Below, in pieces: positions 35,996 to 49,372 of a stretch of DNA of 64,000 nucleotides. The stretch comes from Physella acuta (taxonomy: Eukaryota; Mollusca; Gastropoda; Physidae): assembly GCF_028476545.1 (NCBI RefSeq), contig NW_026731982.1:186001-250000 (forward strand), read 5' to 3'. Made by a program: the position numbers and the translations under genes. The notes under the pieces were generated by a model, which saw only the letters and a list, made by a program, of their open reading frames with translations, was not told the origin of the DNA and did not search any database. Numbering within the stretch: position 1 is the stretch's first letter; each line of letters starts with the position of its first letter.

Positions 35996-36605
35996 CCTGT
36001 CATTGAAAACAGAAATACAACTTTATTTTATTTTTTTGGTAGGCCGTTAGGTCAATTAAATGTTCGATGCACAATTAGGTCGGAACTATCTAATATTGTG
36101 TAGCTGTTAATAGGTATAGTGATTCAAATAGTATTCCTAGCCCACTGTACAGGATATCAAACCACGGAACATATTTTCTCATTGCTTACTGTGTGGATAA
36201 ATTAATATCTTGAAACATATGTGTAATAGTTTTTATGAAGATTAGATGGTTAAGATTATTTCCCATTTTCGGACTCTTAGTATCCAAGGGATATAACTCA
36301 AACTTGAGTGCAATAGTGATTACAAATAGAAAACAATCAAACTTAAATTATGTTAACATAGTTGTTATCAATTTTTCATTACAAAAAAAATAAATGCTTT
36401 ACGGTTATGTATCCACACTTTTTAGTTGTAATTTGTATCTCGCTTATATATAAGTCTTTTTTAAATAGACAACCGCTATCTTTATTAAAGACCTAGTTTG
36501 ATAAAACAAGAACTTTTTGCTTGTACAGTAGTTCAATATGGTCATTTCCTCTGTCGATCTAGCAATATTAAAAACAACAATTTAAAAGAACGAAATAAAT
36601 TCAAT

Positions 36606-37363
36606 ATGCCAAACATATCTGCAAGAAATCCTTGGGTTATCGTTGAGTGTAGTACTACTTCAAGCATTCGAAATTGTTTAGGCCGGCTTCTTAGAATCTC
36701 AGAACAACACCCTGCGTCGTTATCCTCTGTGGTTGATCATGCTGTTGAGGATAGTAGTACATCAACATTTGTCAAACTACAGAAAGAGATAAGCTTGAAA
36801 AATAAACGTTTGGTTAAGACTAGAGGAACTATTGAAGATTATAATCAGGAATTACAATTGTTTGACATTGTTCATTTGAATCAAACTGAAAAACATTTTA
36901 TTGTTGTGAAGCAGCTTTGCTCTGACTTGGATACAGTTTTTAAAAAATAGAAACTTTAATAAATTGTTTGCAAAAACCATTTATCAACAACTTTATCAAG
37001 ATGAATGCCTCCTACCACAAATTCGCTAATGAAGTATTTATTCAGCTGGTTTTGAGTCTCAATGAACTGTCTACATACGGACAATATAACATGGATATCA
37101 AACAATAATTTTGTGATGTCGGAGTTGGAACCATTATTAGCAGAAATCCAGAGCACCACAGCTACAATTCAAACATCATTTCATACAGTATCACAGATGA
37201 GAGAAGGGATTGCACATTTTTATAAATCTAAAAAGTAACTCAGCAATGCAACAACAAAATAGTCAAGGAACATTTTATTTTGAAAAGGAGAAGCATGAAT
37301 GTATTTTTGTTTCATGTAAATAAAAATAAATCATTAAAACTCCAAGCAATTCTAAAAAAAAAT
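36606..37363 (+). pseudogene. HAUS2: processed pseudogene of HAUS2 (augmin subunit 2)
   Basis: HAUS2 is a subunit of augmin, which recruits gamma-tubulin to spindle microtubules. The frame starts ATG at 36606 (MPNISARNPW; vertebrate HAUS2 also has an early NPW). It runs through a coiled-coil region with KLQKEISLKNKRLVKT and FDIVHLNQTEKHF, and stops at 36950. A second frame continues with LQKPFINNF and ASYHKFANEVFIQLVLSLNE to about 37075. A third carries ISNNNFVMSELEPLLAEIQ and ends with the stop near 37237. At least two frameshifts therefore break it. Order and motifs follow HAUS2 as I recall it (VVHP...LLKP...YHRYMVHLLELA). There are no introns, and AATAAA plus a short A run (37322-37363) end the match, so I infer a retrocopy. 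The assignment is from memory alignment only. Confidence 0.6.
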
Positions 37364-37925
37364 ACTATTTCTCTTTCATTTATTAGTGCATGTCCACGAC
37401 ACGATGCGACCCATGGTGACGGCTAGAGCTGTGAACGGGCTCGCCGGGTCCTACTAGGTTTAAAGAGTGTATTACGCAGGTTAAAGGTTAACCATTTTAA
37501 TTAAGAATTGCCAACTTCCGCTCTAGAACATGCCACATAACGTCGTAGACAACTGTAAATTCAAAGAAAACCAAGTAGGATATTTTGCTTTTATAGGATT
37601 TTACATATTATTTATAATGTAAAGATCATTGAGACATGTTGGGAAAGGGCTACCGATAAACAAAGATTATACTGTTTACAACTTAGCTAGCCTAATTTAC
37701 TAAAAAAATGTGTTAATGAGAAAGAAAAAAGCGTTAAAAACATCTTAAAAACCAATGACCACCTTTCATTTTATAATCTGATAACATTTTAAAAATATAA
37801 GGAAACTCATCTGTACGAAAACTATTCCAGCAAAATCTTTAGATTGTGTTTAGAAGGGAACATAAATCTTAAAAAACATGTATATGTATACAATTCTCAA
37901 GGATGAAAAGTTATTTACCGATTTC
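37364..37925. other. no feature seen
   Basis: Mostly AT-rich. A GC-richer patch at 37390-37470 has no coding or repeat match in the window. Confidence 0.5.
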
Positions 37926-38250
37926 CTCACTTTTTTTTTCAATACGTTTATTTGCAATTTAAAATAAATACAAACATATCAACATATTTTACATAATAAA
38001 AATTTGTACCGATAAAAATAAATAAATAAGCTGTTTAGACCATTTTTAACAACATGTATATACACATTTTATACAGGGAGGTAATAAATAGTAAGTATGT
38101 GCTAGTGAAAAATTCAAATGCATGTGAGAATATGGTTAATCGGGGCGAAAACATTTAAATGGGGATGTGGGTATGTGAGGGTTCTGGTTCAGTGATTTGT
38201 ATCTGAACCATGTTTATAGGTTGTGTGGTTGCTGAGTATGGGGTAGGGGT
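37926..38250 (-). repeat. retroposon 3' tail fragment
   Basis: On the minus strand it ends AAATTGCAAATAAACGTATT followed by an A run, with an AATAAA-type signal. It is related to 62504-62600 and, further in, shares a GGGATGTGGG region with 62985-63015. Confidence 0.55.
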
Positions 38251-39162
38251 GGGCAGGCGTGAAGCAAGCGACGTCCGGACGTCGTGATCTCATCTCAAGT
38301 TTCAAAAGCCGTGTTGAGTTGGAGTAAACAATTTAACTGTCCAATCTTGTATTCATTTATTTTTGTTCCCGTCTCAAACATGTAATTTACAGCATCAGTT
38401 TGCGTCAGTTTGGCTTCAGTATTACAGTGATCATCATCGACTTGTGAGGACTGATCCAGATTTACAATAGTAATATTTCTTTCTTACATGTAGCCTACAT
38501 TCATTCAGTTAAGATGGGTGAATTTATTTCATTGAGAATTTAACATTATTTTTAATTAGATCTGGACGTTTTCTCGAAAGAGATTCTATACCCACCAATC
38601 CAACCACACACTACAGGCTAACTACTTACCAGTCAAACGCTTTACAATTCCATATTCTGGTTTATACACTGTGGAGACGAACAACACGAGCGCAGTGTGT
38701 ACCAAAGTATGGCAACGTTATATATTATTACTGCCTTAATGTAATAAACAATTATTGCATTATAGGTTATTAGTATTATTGTTTTACATAACAGATACAT
38801 TGCTTTTGAGTGAGAGATACAACGGGCGCCAGGGTGATATTGTTGTCTGTTTCTCTAAACCAAAACCAAAACCAAAAATATCCACCTCAACTTCACATTG
38901 AATCAGACACGAAAAATGCCATTGAAAAGGATTTCTGAATAGTCTCCATAAAGCCGCTGTCCACAGTACAGATCAAACTCTCCAATCAATTTACACATAC
39001 GAAATAATCTTGCAAAAAATATCATTTCCCGTTAAATTGTAAAATAAGTGTGCAATAATGTATCTGCATTTTTTGTTTGGCTCTTCAATTAAAATTCAAA
39101 ACATATTTACACACTTAGTGTTGGTTTACTGCCCATTATATCCAGAATTAAAAAAAAAATAA
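38251..39162. other. spacer with diverged repeat fragments
   Basis: 38380-38480 resembles 61425-61520 (CTCAAACATGTAAT, CAGTTTG, GTATTACAGT). 38590-38680 resembles 44845-44940 (CCAGTCAAACGCTTTAC, CCATATTCTGG). No gene. Confidence 0.5.
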
Positions 39163-39536
39163 TTGGAGATAACTGCACTAATGTATGTTTACTCAGTAGC
39201 AACATCAATCAAACATAAAATCAGACAAAAAATTGTATTATTGTCAGTACAAAATGTATCAACTCTCCCCGCAGTGGTTCTCTCACCGTCCATTAACCAT
39301 CAAAAGTTCATTAGATATCATAGAGAGAAAAATGTGACTACTATCTAGAAGAATTAAAGAAAATAACACACAAACACATTAAAAACAATACCCCATCAAG
39401 ATGTCATAAAATTTGCGGGGCTGGAGTTATTAGTGAATGGAAAAATGGAGAAAATTTAGACAAGTTAAAAGCTACAGGCAGACAATCTGATAATTTTAGA
39501 GCAGAAAAAAGTTTTAGAACATGCAGATCACAGTAA
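39163..39536 (+). pseudogene. coding-like remnant, unidentified
   Basis: Two overlapping frames: one open 39163-39345, the other from 39324 to a stop at 39534-39536. The second reads REKCDYYLEELKKITHKH and then SRCHKICGAGVISEWKNG. Its composition (Cys/His pairs, Lys/Glu-rich) looks more like protein than chance in this AT-rich region, but the stretch is short and I match it to no family. A frameshifted transposase or gene fragment is possible, and so is chance. Confidence 0.25.
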
Positions 39537-40026
39537 ATCATCAATAGATGAAGACTTAAACACCTGTATATATTTCCGTATGTTAAAAACGATACTCTTA
39601 TTTTTTCAACATTATTTTCACCTCGTGTGCTACAGTTTTACGTATCAATGTGTGTTAAGCTTACTGAAAATATGTAGGGATCAATCATAAAAGCAAGGTT
39701 TAGAAGAGAGAAACAAATTTCATTAGAAAAAAAGTGAGTGTTATATATGCTTACAATGTGTAAGGATAAATTACAAAAGCACATTTCATATGAAAATAGA
39801 AATTTAAAAAAAAGTTCTACTGATATATTTTTTGTAACATATTTTTGTAATAACTAGAGATAAACATTAACTAACGTTATATAATATAGAATAGCATACC
39901 TTTATGTAAATAGTATAGTAGAACATAATTAATACACATTATTAAATGTTCTGCCCCTTATGGCATTAGATTTAACTCTATTAAAACGCTACCTGTACCA
40001 GTACTTGTTTCAAATGTGTATGAATA

Positions 40027-40154
<128 letters not shown>

Positions 40155-40485
40155 AGTTGGACATTTCATGTTCATGATAGTCTTAATAGAACATTATTTC
40201 CCTTTAATTAAGCAAAACATATATGATCTAACGTTTGAGATAAGATTAAAAAGCAAATATATTAATTAAATAGGGATAGATCAGTTCGATCAAATACAAA
40301 CTTTCAGATTTGATCTCAGTAAAATGAATCTATCCTATTTTTAAAAGTACATATTTTATATAGTTATAATTTATATATACAATCTAAACTATAATTATAA
40401 AAAAAAAGAATTCGTATTTAAATCTAAATTGACAAAAATGCTTCATTAAAATTATATCTTGTTATTTCTATCATAATAAAACTAG

Positions 40486-41445
40486 CCGACCCACGGCGTA
40501 TCATACCCCGCGATTTAGTTATTTTATTTTTACTTTTCAGTAATTCATAATTTGTGAATTCGACAGTACCAATGCTGCCACTGAAAACATTTTGCTTTAA
40601 AACACTAAAACCGTCCTTTCCCCCAACCCCTACCCCCCCAACCCAACCCCACCCATGTGAAAGCAGCCTCCACTTAGTTACTTTCCCTAAGTATAAAATA
40701 GTTTTTAACTTAATTATCTGCCCCTAATAGCCGTCACTAAACCCGGCTCTACGATGTGAACATTTAGCGTGAACCACAGCTCACCAGACCATGTGGGTGT
40801 GGGGGTGTTTGCAATATGCCTAAAGAGGAAAAGAGGGGACTGCTCGGTGCGCTTATACCTTGTTTTATAACGTCTCCCAGAAGAGAATTATATATATACG
40901 AGCCGACCCGCGGCATATCATACGCCGCTATTTAATTGTTGTTTTTTTCTACTTTATATTTCTTTAAAACACTATAAGTAGCTTGTTAAGGACGATAACC
41001 CCCCCCCCCCTCCTTCCCCTCCTCCGTTAAAGTAAACTCCACTTAGTTACCCCCCCCTACTACATTTAAAATCGTTTCAAGCTAAATTATCTGCCCCTAA
41101 TAGTCGTCACTAAACCCGGCTCTGTTTGTAAACATTTAGAGTGAACCACAGCTCACCAGACCATGTAGGGGTGGGGGTGGTAGGGAGCGCGTTTACAGCT
41201 TGTTTTCTAGCGTCTCACAGAAGTGAATTATTTATATGCGAGCCGACCCGCGGCATATCATACGCCGCTATTTAGTTGTTTTATTTTCTACCTTAACGAC
41301 CTACTGATAGTGTTTTAAAGCAAATATTTTCAGGGGCAGCATTGGTACTGTCGAATTCACAAATTATGAATTACTGAAAAGTAGAAAAAAACAACAATTA
41401 AATAGCGGCGTATGATACACCGCGGGTCGGCTCGTTATATATATT
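40486..41445 (+). mobile_element. three tandem or nested copies of family X
   Basis: Unit starts are at about 40486 (TAGCCGACCCACGGCGTATC), 40899 and 41236 (CGAGCCGACCCGCGGCATAT). Units 1 and 2 run to AGAATTATATATATA-type ends. Unit 3 is a foldback: after about 60 bases it switches to the inverted orientation and ends AAATAGCGGCGTATGATACA followed by GGGTCGGCTCG. TA-rich joints separate the units, as if each had inserted into the TA tail of the one before. Confidence 0.75.
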
Positions 41446-42501
41446 GATAGATAGATAAGCCAACATGAAGATTTATGAATGCTTTTTTTTTTTAAATTGT
41501 ACTACTTCTATAGCTCAAGATTGCCTGTTTATGTCCCTTGGTTGTTATATTTACTTACATGGTAAATAACAATTGTAAGTTCATTTTTGCAATTTCATTA
41601 AACTTATTGAACTGTCGTGCAATAAAAATCGAATATAAATCTCAAAACATTACAATGCTATCAATACATATTTACCTATACACTTAAATATGTTAATATC
41701 GCAAATTTCTAATTACAACAAGGGTTTAGATGCTATATTTTAAAGAAAATAGTATTAGTCCCTCGGTTGGGAGAGAATGAAATGTAGAATAAGCTAATAT
41801 TGTGTACACTTAGATGTATTACTACATTAATATCAATAATAGTTTAATTATGTATATGATCATGAATGATTTTAAGATATATGTTTTTACCTTCCACTTC
41901 ATTTCACATTCTAATTTATTACTCATTATTATTCATTAAATATTGTTATATTAAAATACAAACAGTTCAATGAGAAATAACATCACATATACTTGTTTTC
42001 GATAATCAATAGTTGACCAATAATTTACACATCATCAATGCATTAACTGAAGATTTTTGGGTCTGCAAATTAAGTATTGAAACATTTAAATTTAAATTAG
42101 TGTTAAATTACAATCAATATGTAATTCATATTCTTGATAAACAGAAGGTAGGCCGGTAATTAAAATACAAAAAGGATAAACAAAACATATAAGCTATCGT
42201 TAGTAACAAGTGCAATTAAATGTCGTTAGAAAACTTTATCTATACTTGTTTCATTTTGTCTTTGATGACGTTACTCTGTCAGCGCACGTGAGAGTTGTCC
42301 AGAAGGCATCCACTGTTTTATTACTTATGTTTCAAGATGTAACATTTGAGGACTGTTGTTGATGTACAGTTGCAACTATTTTAGAAACTCTCTTACACAA
42401 TATACATTAGTTAGTGCACTTTAATATGCAAGGACGCAATTTGAAAGCTATGAAATACTGCAGCTGATAAGTAGCCTTCTGTTTCCAAAAAAATAAATAA
42501 A
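41446..42501. other. no feature seen
   Basis: AT-rich spacer with no matching repeat or coding signal. Confidence 0.55.
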
Positions 42502-43181
42502 TAAACCGGGAGTGATCTCCCCTAAACTTTCTCGAATATTCTTATATAAAATAACAGGGGATAGGAACTCGGGCTATAGACGTGATTTTTAATCCATTTT
42601 AAATACTTAAAGTTTTAAAAATAGAATAAAATCTCGTAGACAAATTAATTGCACACCAAGTGAACGCGACATAAAAAAGCGCATAATAGTGCGCAATATT
42701 ATTAGTACTTTTAAAATTTACATTAGTTTTTTGAGAAATCGGAAGTAGCGTAAATTACTACTTCCAGTCAACGGAAATTACTCAAAATTTAACAGAAGGT
42801 ATAGAATTAGATCGTTTACTTACATGTGAAATTTCATTAATCTATCTAAAATAGTACTCAAGTTATAGGCTTTTGAAAAATTCAAAGTAGAAAAAGTACC
42901 CTTTCCGGTCGTCGGAAATCGCTCAAAAGTTGATATGGATCTACGATTTTGATATAATACTTATATATGAAATTTCATCAACCTAGCTGTAACGGTACTC
43001 AAGTTATCGTGTTTACACACGGACACACACACACACAGACACACAGACATACGGACAAGATTGCAAAATTATGTTTTTCCGTATCAGTGAGATGTAAAAC
43101 GTCGAGATTTCCAAAAATCTCAATTTTTTTTTTGCACGATTGCAAGACTTTCTCTATACTTCGTATATACGAGAAAGTAAA
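42502..43181 (-). repeat. RepA, copy 4
   Basis: An inverted copy, the best preserved with copy 1. It runs from AAACCGGGAGTGATCTCCCC to CTTCGTATATACGAGAAAGT. Confidence 0.88.
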
Positions 43182-44253
43182 AATGATCAAAGGCATAACT
43201 GGATAGATGTGGTAATTGAGTTTTGGGAGAGTAGTGAGGTTGTGAAAGTTTTAGAAATAAAGTTGCGGGGAAAAAACGTTACACATAAAGAAAGTCGGAA
43301 ATAGAACATTGGACTAATATTTATTTAAAATGGTTTACTTATACATAGATCTAATACAAACGTCTAATTACAATTTTATTTCATAAAAAACGTGTAGTGT
43401 TAAATTAAATGCCGAATCAAGGGATTTTTTTTTCCATCGTCGTGATTGTTAACGGTAAAAGGAAAAAATAGTAATATAGGTAGCGTATTAATTGGGATAA
43501 TCAGTAAAATGTATGTATTCAACTGTCACGTGAACTAAGTCATGCACATGATAAAGTTTCAGCAGCTAATGCAGTAATATTAATAAGAATAATAAGTAAA
43601 CTTAATAGTGGCGAACTGAAGGTCTGATGACTACGCTACAATTCAATGTGCGCAGTTTACGGTCCGTAGTAAAATAATAACTATAAATTACTTAAAAACA
43701 CAAAATTACTGCAATAGAACAATTTTATCTATTATACTTTTAAAACTTAAAAATATGATTTATACATATATTTATGGGTTAGAAACAATGTAGTTATTAT
43801 AAAATGAGCTAAAATAGATAATACAAAACCATGCACGTAGTAGTAGGGCCGACGGCCAAAACGCCGCGTGCGACACCACCAGCTGAGCTCAGTGCTGGAA
43901 TAGTGCGTGAATCCCTTTGTTGAATCCCCTTTTAAGCATTGAAATTGGCGGTGTGTCACGTGGACAATCTAGTCAACTAGAGAGGAGCCTGTGAGGGGGA
44001 CGAAAGATAGGAATGTACATGGCTGTAGAGGGGGGGGGGGGGAGTAATATAGCAGGTAGAGGGTGGTGTATGAATAAAGTGGAGCTAGGCCTACACGGTT
44101 TTACCATCACAGTGGTGGGCTGACGGAGTTTTTAAGTGGAGCTGAAAAAAAATTGGGATTAAAGAAAAATAAAATTATTAAAAAAAAATTAAGCAACAGG
44201 AATGTTATGTCGAGTACAATAAGACACATCAAATAAAACATTCTTCCCTTTCA

Positions 44254-44257
<4 letters not shown>
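43182..44257. other. spacer with one GC-rich patch
   Basis: 43845-44140 is GC-richer than its surroundings (GGCCGACGGCCAAAACGCC, a poly-G run at 44029-44041) but has no sustained frame or match in the window. Confidence 0.45.

Positions 44258-44340
<83 letters not shown>
44258..44340. repeat. (AT)n
   Basis: About 80 bases of (AT)n. Confidence 0.95.
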
Positions 44341-44344
<4 letters not shown>

Positions 44345-45084
44345 GTCATCCCAGATTTTTTTTTATTTACAAAGCCATAAAAATTAATTGTATATATAGT
44401 AATTATATGGAAAAAGTAAAATATATAACAAGTTTAAAATTAGTAACATTTTTTAAATTCTGATTATAATTCGTTTTTTTTATTTTGATAGAGACTACTG
44501 TTGTGCTTGACAAAAAAGTATCACCATTTTTATGACCTCAAAGTCATTTGCCAGAATTGGGCTAAAAACCAATTTGCCGTCTTTAAGTGAGTAAAAGCGC
44601 AAGAAGAGACGACCTTAGATAACAAGGGCGAAAAGTGAAGAAATAGTGTTTTGTGCTTTGGGTACTTTAAATGAACTTGAAGACAAATATACACTTGGAC
44701 AAAATATTAAGAGATGCATAAGAAATAAAAATCTTTTATTTTAATATAAGCTGTATGCAATACAATATATTTGATTAATTTTAATGAATTAACATGCAAG
44801 ATAACATTACATTGAAGTGAATTACAACGACAAATCCAACGAATTACTCTGGTCCCATTGATCCAATCAAACATCATATGCTAACAGCTTACCAATCAAA
44901 CGCTTTACCAATCCATATTCTGGCTTCAACTGTGTGTCCTTGAGGATTTTATGTCAACACAATCCGCTTCGTAGTTATTCAGTTTTATGTGCACACAATA
45001 AAAATATTTAGTCGCATGATGCTTGTCACTTACATCGATCGGATAATTTAATAACTGGTAATGTGAGGCGAAAGATGAGACTAG
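44341..45084. other. no gene; one repeat fragment
   Basis: 44845-44940 resembles 38590-38680. The rest is unremarkable AT-rich sequence. Confidence 0.5.
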
Positions 45085-45290
45085 CTGATATTACATTGAT
45101 ATACCATATTTCATCCTGATATTACCTGATATTACCCTGATAGAACCCTGATATTACCCTGATAGAACCCTGATATTACCCTGATAAAACCCTGCTATTA
45201 CCCTGATAAAACCCTGATATTACACTGATATTACACTGATATTACGTTGATATTACTCTGATATTACCCTAAAATTACCCTGCCAGTTGA
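45085..45290 (+). repeat. degenerate 12-13-bp minisatellite
   Basis: Repeats of CTGATATTACC mixed with CTGATAGAACC and CTGATAAAACC, about 16 copies. Confidence 0.9.
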
Positions 45291-45602
45291 TTAGTTGTGT
45301 ACAATTTCATTGCCTTAGGGTTTATCATCTACCATCTTACAATATCCACGGCTGTTAACTGGTCCAGTAGAATACTGCAGATAATTCTGATTACTAGTAT
45401 GTCAATAATCCCTTTTGAATAGTACCATATTCATCATCACATCATTCGTTACTTCAATACCATCACGCACCTCCATCACTAATACCCTCACAATTTACCA
45501 TTATTCATTTCACTATTCCAAAAGCAACGGTTCTTAAACTGGGTTTGTCAAACCATTAATTTGTTCTAATTTTTACAAAAACAATATTTGCAGCTAATGT
45601 AT

Positions 45603-46372
45603 CTTCTGAAACGTAATGAGGGTGTTCATCAGGGGCGGAACTACAGTGCCGCCAGACCCCGAAATGCGGGGGGGGGGGGGCACGCCATTTAGGGGCGCCA
45701 TGTAGCTGCGGTTGGATTATCTTTATTCTATAGACACCATCCAATGCTCTTGAATAATTCTTCTTTTTCCCTTTGTTTTTAAACAATTGTGAAAGATAGG
45801 CAAACGTTTAAATAACTTCCTTGACTTGTTTTCTGTTTAAAGAATCAAATAGGAGGGATCATAAGCTCCTTTTAATTAGATTTGTACTCTTAATTATTTA
45901 AAAAAAAAACATACTAAAGAATGACAGTATAAAAATAAAATGTATTGAAAATTAATAATATAAATACAAAAAAACATAAAAATAAGCTACCCTTCTGAAA
46001 CTTAATGAGGGTGTTCATCAGGGGCGGAACTACAGTGCCGCCAGACCCCGCAATGCGGGGGGGGCGCCATTTAGGGGCGCCATGTAGCTGCGGTTTGATT
46101 ATCTTTATTCTATAGACACCATCCAATGCTCTTGAATAATTCTTCTTTTTATCTTTGTTTTTAAACAATTGTGAAAGATAGGCAAACGTTTAAATAACTT
46201 CCTTGACTTGTTTTCTGTTTAAAGAATCAAATAGGAGGGATCCTAAGCTCCTTTTAATTAGATTTGTTCTCTTAATTATTTTTAAAAAAAAACATACTAA
46301 ATAATGACATAGTATAAAAATAAAATGTATTTAAAATTAATAATATAAATAAAAAAAATCAACATAAAAATA
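45603..46372 (+). repeat. 389-bp tandem duplication
   Basis: Direct copies begin CTTCTGAAAC at 45603 and 45992. Each contains CAGGGGCGGAACTACAGTGC, which resembles a hAT-type transposon end, plus a poly-G run and an AGAATAAAGATAATC-type stretch on the reverse strand. Copies differ mostly in the homopolymers. Confidence 0.9.
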
Positions 46373-46409
46373 AGTATAACACGAGAAACCATTACATATA
46401 CAAAACTTT

Positions 46410-46930
46410 TCTTCCTCTGTAAATAATTCAGATGGATGTATCATTGTTTTCTCTATAATTAGCAAGTTTGCAATGAGGTCACCACTCACCCCCCCCCCCC
46501 CCTCCCTTTACGAGATCGTCAATCTGTAGGCCTACTTGATCGACTTTTTAACTTTAATTAGTCAATAACTGACCTGGGGAAAAGCATATTTCTGCCTCGC
46601 GACGCATTTGACTTGCACCGCCACAGTATTCCCTATTTGAATGCATTCACGCAATTATTGTTACTTGTAACAGTTACTTCCCGTTTTAATACTTTAAACA
46701 TATTAAGGGAAATAATACATCAATTAGGATCCGAAACATAATTAAACATTATTTTAATATTAATTGAAAAATAATATGCAATTTTTTGTTCATTTTTCTA
46801 TTGAAATGTGTCTGCAAAACTGGATAAGTTTAAAATATATAACTTCTTGGAAGTTTTAACTATTAGTTTTCTCTTTTCACATATCGGAAAGCTTTAAATA
46901 AGGTAACATATATTTTGTATAGCTGAGAAA
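46410..46930 (+). repeat. family F, copy 1 (others 48772-49285 and 54803-55078)
   Basis: Shared landmarks are TTCAGATGGATGTATCATTG, TTTACGAGATCGTCAAT, GTCAATAACTGACCTGGGG and CGGAAAGC(T/A)TTAAAT(A/T)AGGTAACAT. The third copy has only the second half. Non-coding; class unknown. Confidence 0.85.
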
Positions 46931-47654
46931 AATTCTTATTGAAACCAATGAGTGACTGTTTTTGACCGGGATGTTTTATTTTCGTTTGGAAAAACGAATA
47001 TCAATCCTATACCAAAGAATTGTCACAAGCATAATGCTATAAAATCAAAATGCAAGTATGTATATATAATTATACAACAAAACACATCAGTCCAAATATA
47101 ATATAACTCAAACTTATATTACATTGTATGTTACAACCAAAACATAAATGTAGTCAATCTCGTTTATAGTAATCTCTAATTGTTAGAAACATATGTAAAA
47201 TGAAATGTTATAAGTACACATTTATTTTTATTATTTTTTTACATTTTATTTTTCTTCTAAATCGTGCTTTTGTGACGGTTTCCAGGCGTGGATTACACAT
47301 GTCTGAGATACTAGATGAACACTTGTTTACAAATGATAACTTGCGTAATCAAGGCTTATCAGCACACACAATAAATGTGGAATGTTTTAAAATACGTTAA
47401 TAGTTACACTATTTTAAAGACACATTTGAAACAAAAAATGACTTTAAATAGCACACTTCATGTATATGAGGGTCATTTGCTCTCAGGATGGACTTAAAAC
47501 ACGTGACCAGCGCGAGACCAGTTACCCGCAGCAGACTGTGGGGTTCCCCAATATACTCTCATACTCGTACCCAGATGGTCATGTGACCCAAATTATCTTC
47601 TTTACACTGTTGCAAAAATTAATATTAGAAAACACAAAGCTGATAAAAAAACAT

Positions 47655-48230
47655 TAAGTAACGTGCGAAACCCACAACAAATAGATTAAACTTAAATCCG
47701 CTGTCTTGATTACAGATGAAACGCTTAATTTATTTTACACATTCGTTATCCAATATATTTGAACCAAACCACACAGCCCGCAGTGTAACCATATCTCAAC
47801 AACCTCACTAAACCTTAAACCTACTATCCCACACCACACTAGACCATCTCGTTACAATCCCAACCCTTACTAAACCTAGACCCACACCACACTAGACCAT
47901 GTCCAGACAATCAAAACCATTACTAAACGTAACACACACACTAGACCATGTCAACACAATAACAACCATCACTAAACTCTAACTTCAACATTAACACAAA
48001 ACTTACACTATGTCGCTGACATAACAAAAAAAACAAGCCAACATATAATCGCTGCATCTCTGATATGAAGATCGCATATAGAATGGATATCAATAATTAA
48101 AACTAATTTAACCCTAAGACATTTTTTAAAATTTCGTTTTTATGCAAAAAATCAAGTGGGTGTAACGTATAGTACTGCCAAACTGCGTGGACAATCTTAT
48201 TAAAAGATTAACCTTACCATTCAAATTTAC
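47655..48230 (+). repeat. family G, copy 1 (others 55175-55670 and 57000-57330)
   Basis: Shared landmarks are CAGTGTAACC-TATCTCAACAA, repeated CACACTAGACCAT units and AAGCCAACATATAATCGCTG. The CACTAGACCAT motif is itself a degenerate internal tandem repeat. Family F lies before family G at both 46-48 kb and 55 kb, so the two may be parts of one element. Confidence 0.8.
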
Positions 48231-48421
48231 CAAATAATTATTGCATCCTTACTGACGACAAAACAAACCCATTGGCGATCGCAACATTACCATTATATAG
48301 TTTTACAGCCAGAGTTTTCAAGCATTATAACACATAATTAAAACTAATTACTTTTCTAACCTAACCCTAACCTGTTTCTATCTGTAAGTAGCTGTAATTA
48401 GCTGTAAGTAGCTGTAAGTAG

Positions 48422-48595
<174 letters not shown>

Positions 48596-48771
48596 GCAGT
48601 TGGTGCTACCATCCCCCCCCCCCCCACACCCTCACATTTTCCTATTTAAAAAAAATATGCTTTGACTGTGTATTTTTGTTTAAACTACATATAATTCAAG
48701 TGTAAACAAAAGTAAATTAGACATTGTCCCACAGTTATTGATTTGTATGTATTGAAAATATTCCACTAACA

Positions 48772-49285
48772 TTTTCTTCCTCTGTAAATTATTCAGATGG
48801 ATGTATCATTGTTTTCACTATAGTTAGCAAGTTTGCAATGGTGTCATCACCCTCTCCCCACCCTCACCCTTTACGAGATCGTCAATTGGTAGTTAATAGA
48901 CGTTTTAACTTTAATTAGTCAATAACTGACCTGGGGTAAAGCATATTTCGTGACGCATTTGACTTACACCACCACAATATTCCCTATTTAAATGCATTCA
49001 ATCAATTATTGTTACTTGTATCAGTTACTTCCCGTTGTTTATTATTTAAACATATAAAGGTAGATAAAACGTTCGTTTTGGTTCAGAAATATATTTAAAC
49101 ATTATATTGCTTGTAATTGAAATACAATATATGCGAATTGTTGTGACTGTTTCATTTGAAATATGTGTGCACAGCTTTCTAAGATGTACGATTTTAATTT
49201 AATTGGAATCTTTACTTATTAGTCTTCCCTTTTCACAAATCGGAAAGCATTAAATTAGGTAACATATGTTTTTTATAGTTTAGAA
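48772..49285 (+). repeat. family F, copy 2
   Basis: Matches 46410-46930 over its length, with moderate divergence and small indels. Confidence 0.85.
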
Positions 49286-49372
49286 AACGTCAAATTAATG
49301 TCCAATCTAGCGACACAAATTTGGTTCTTATTTTGTTCTAGGAATTTTTGTAAAATCTCAAATCCATTACAA

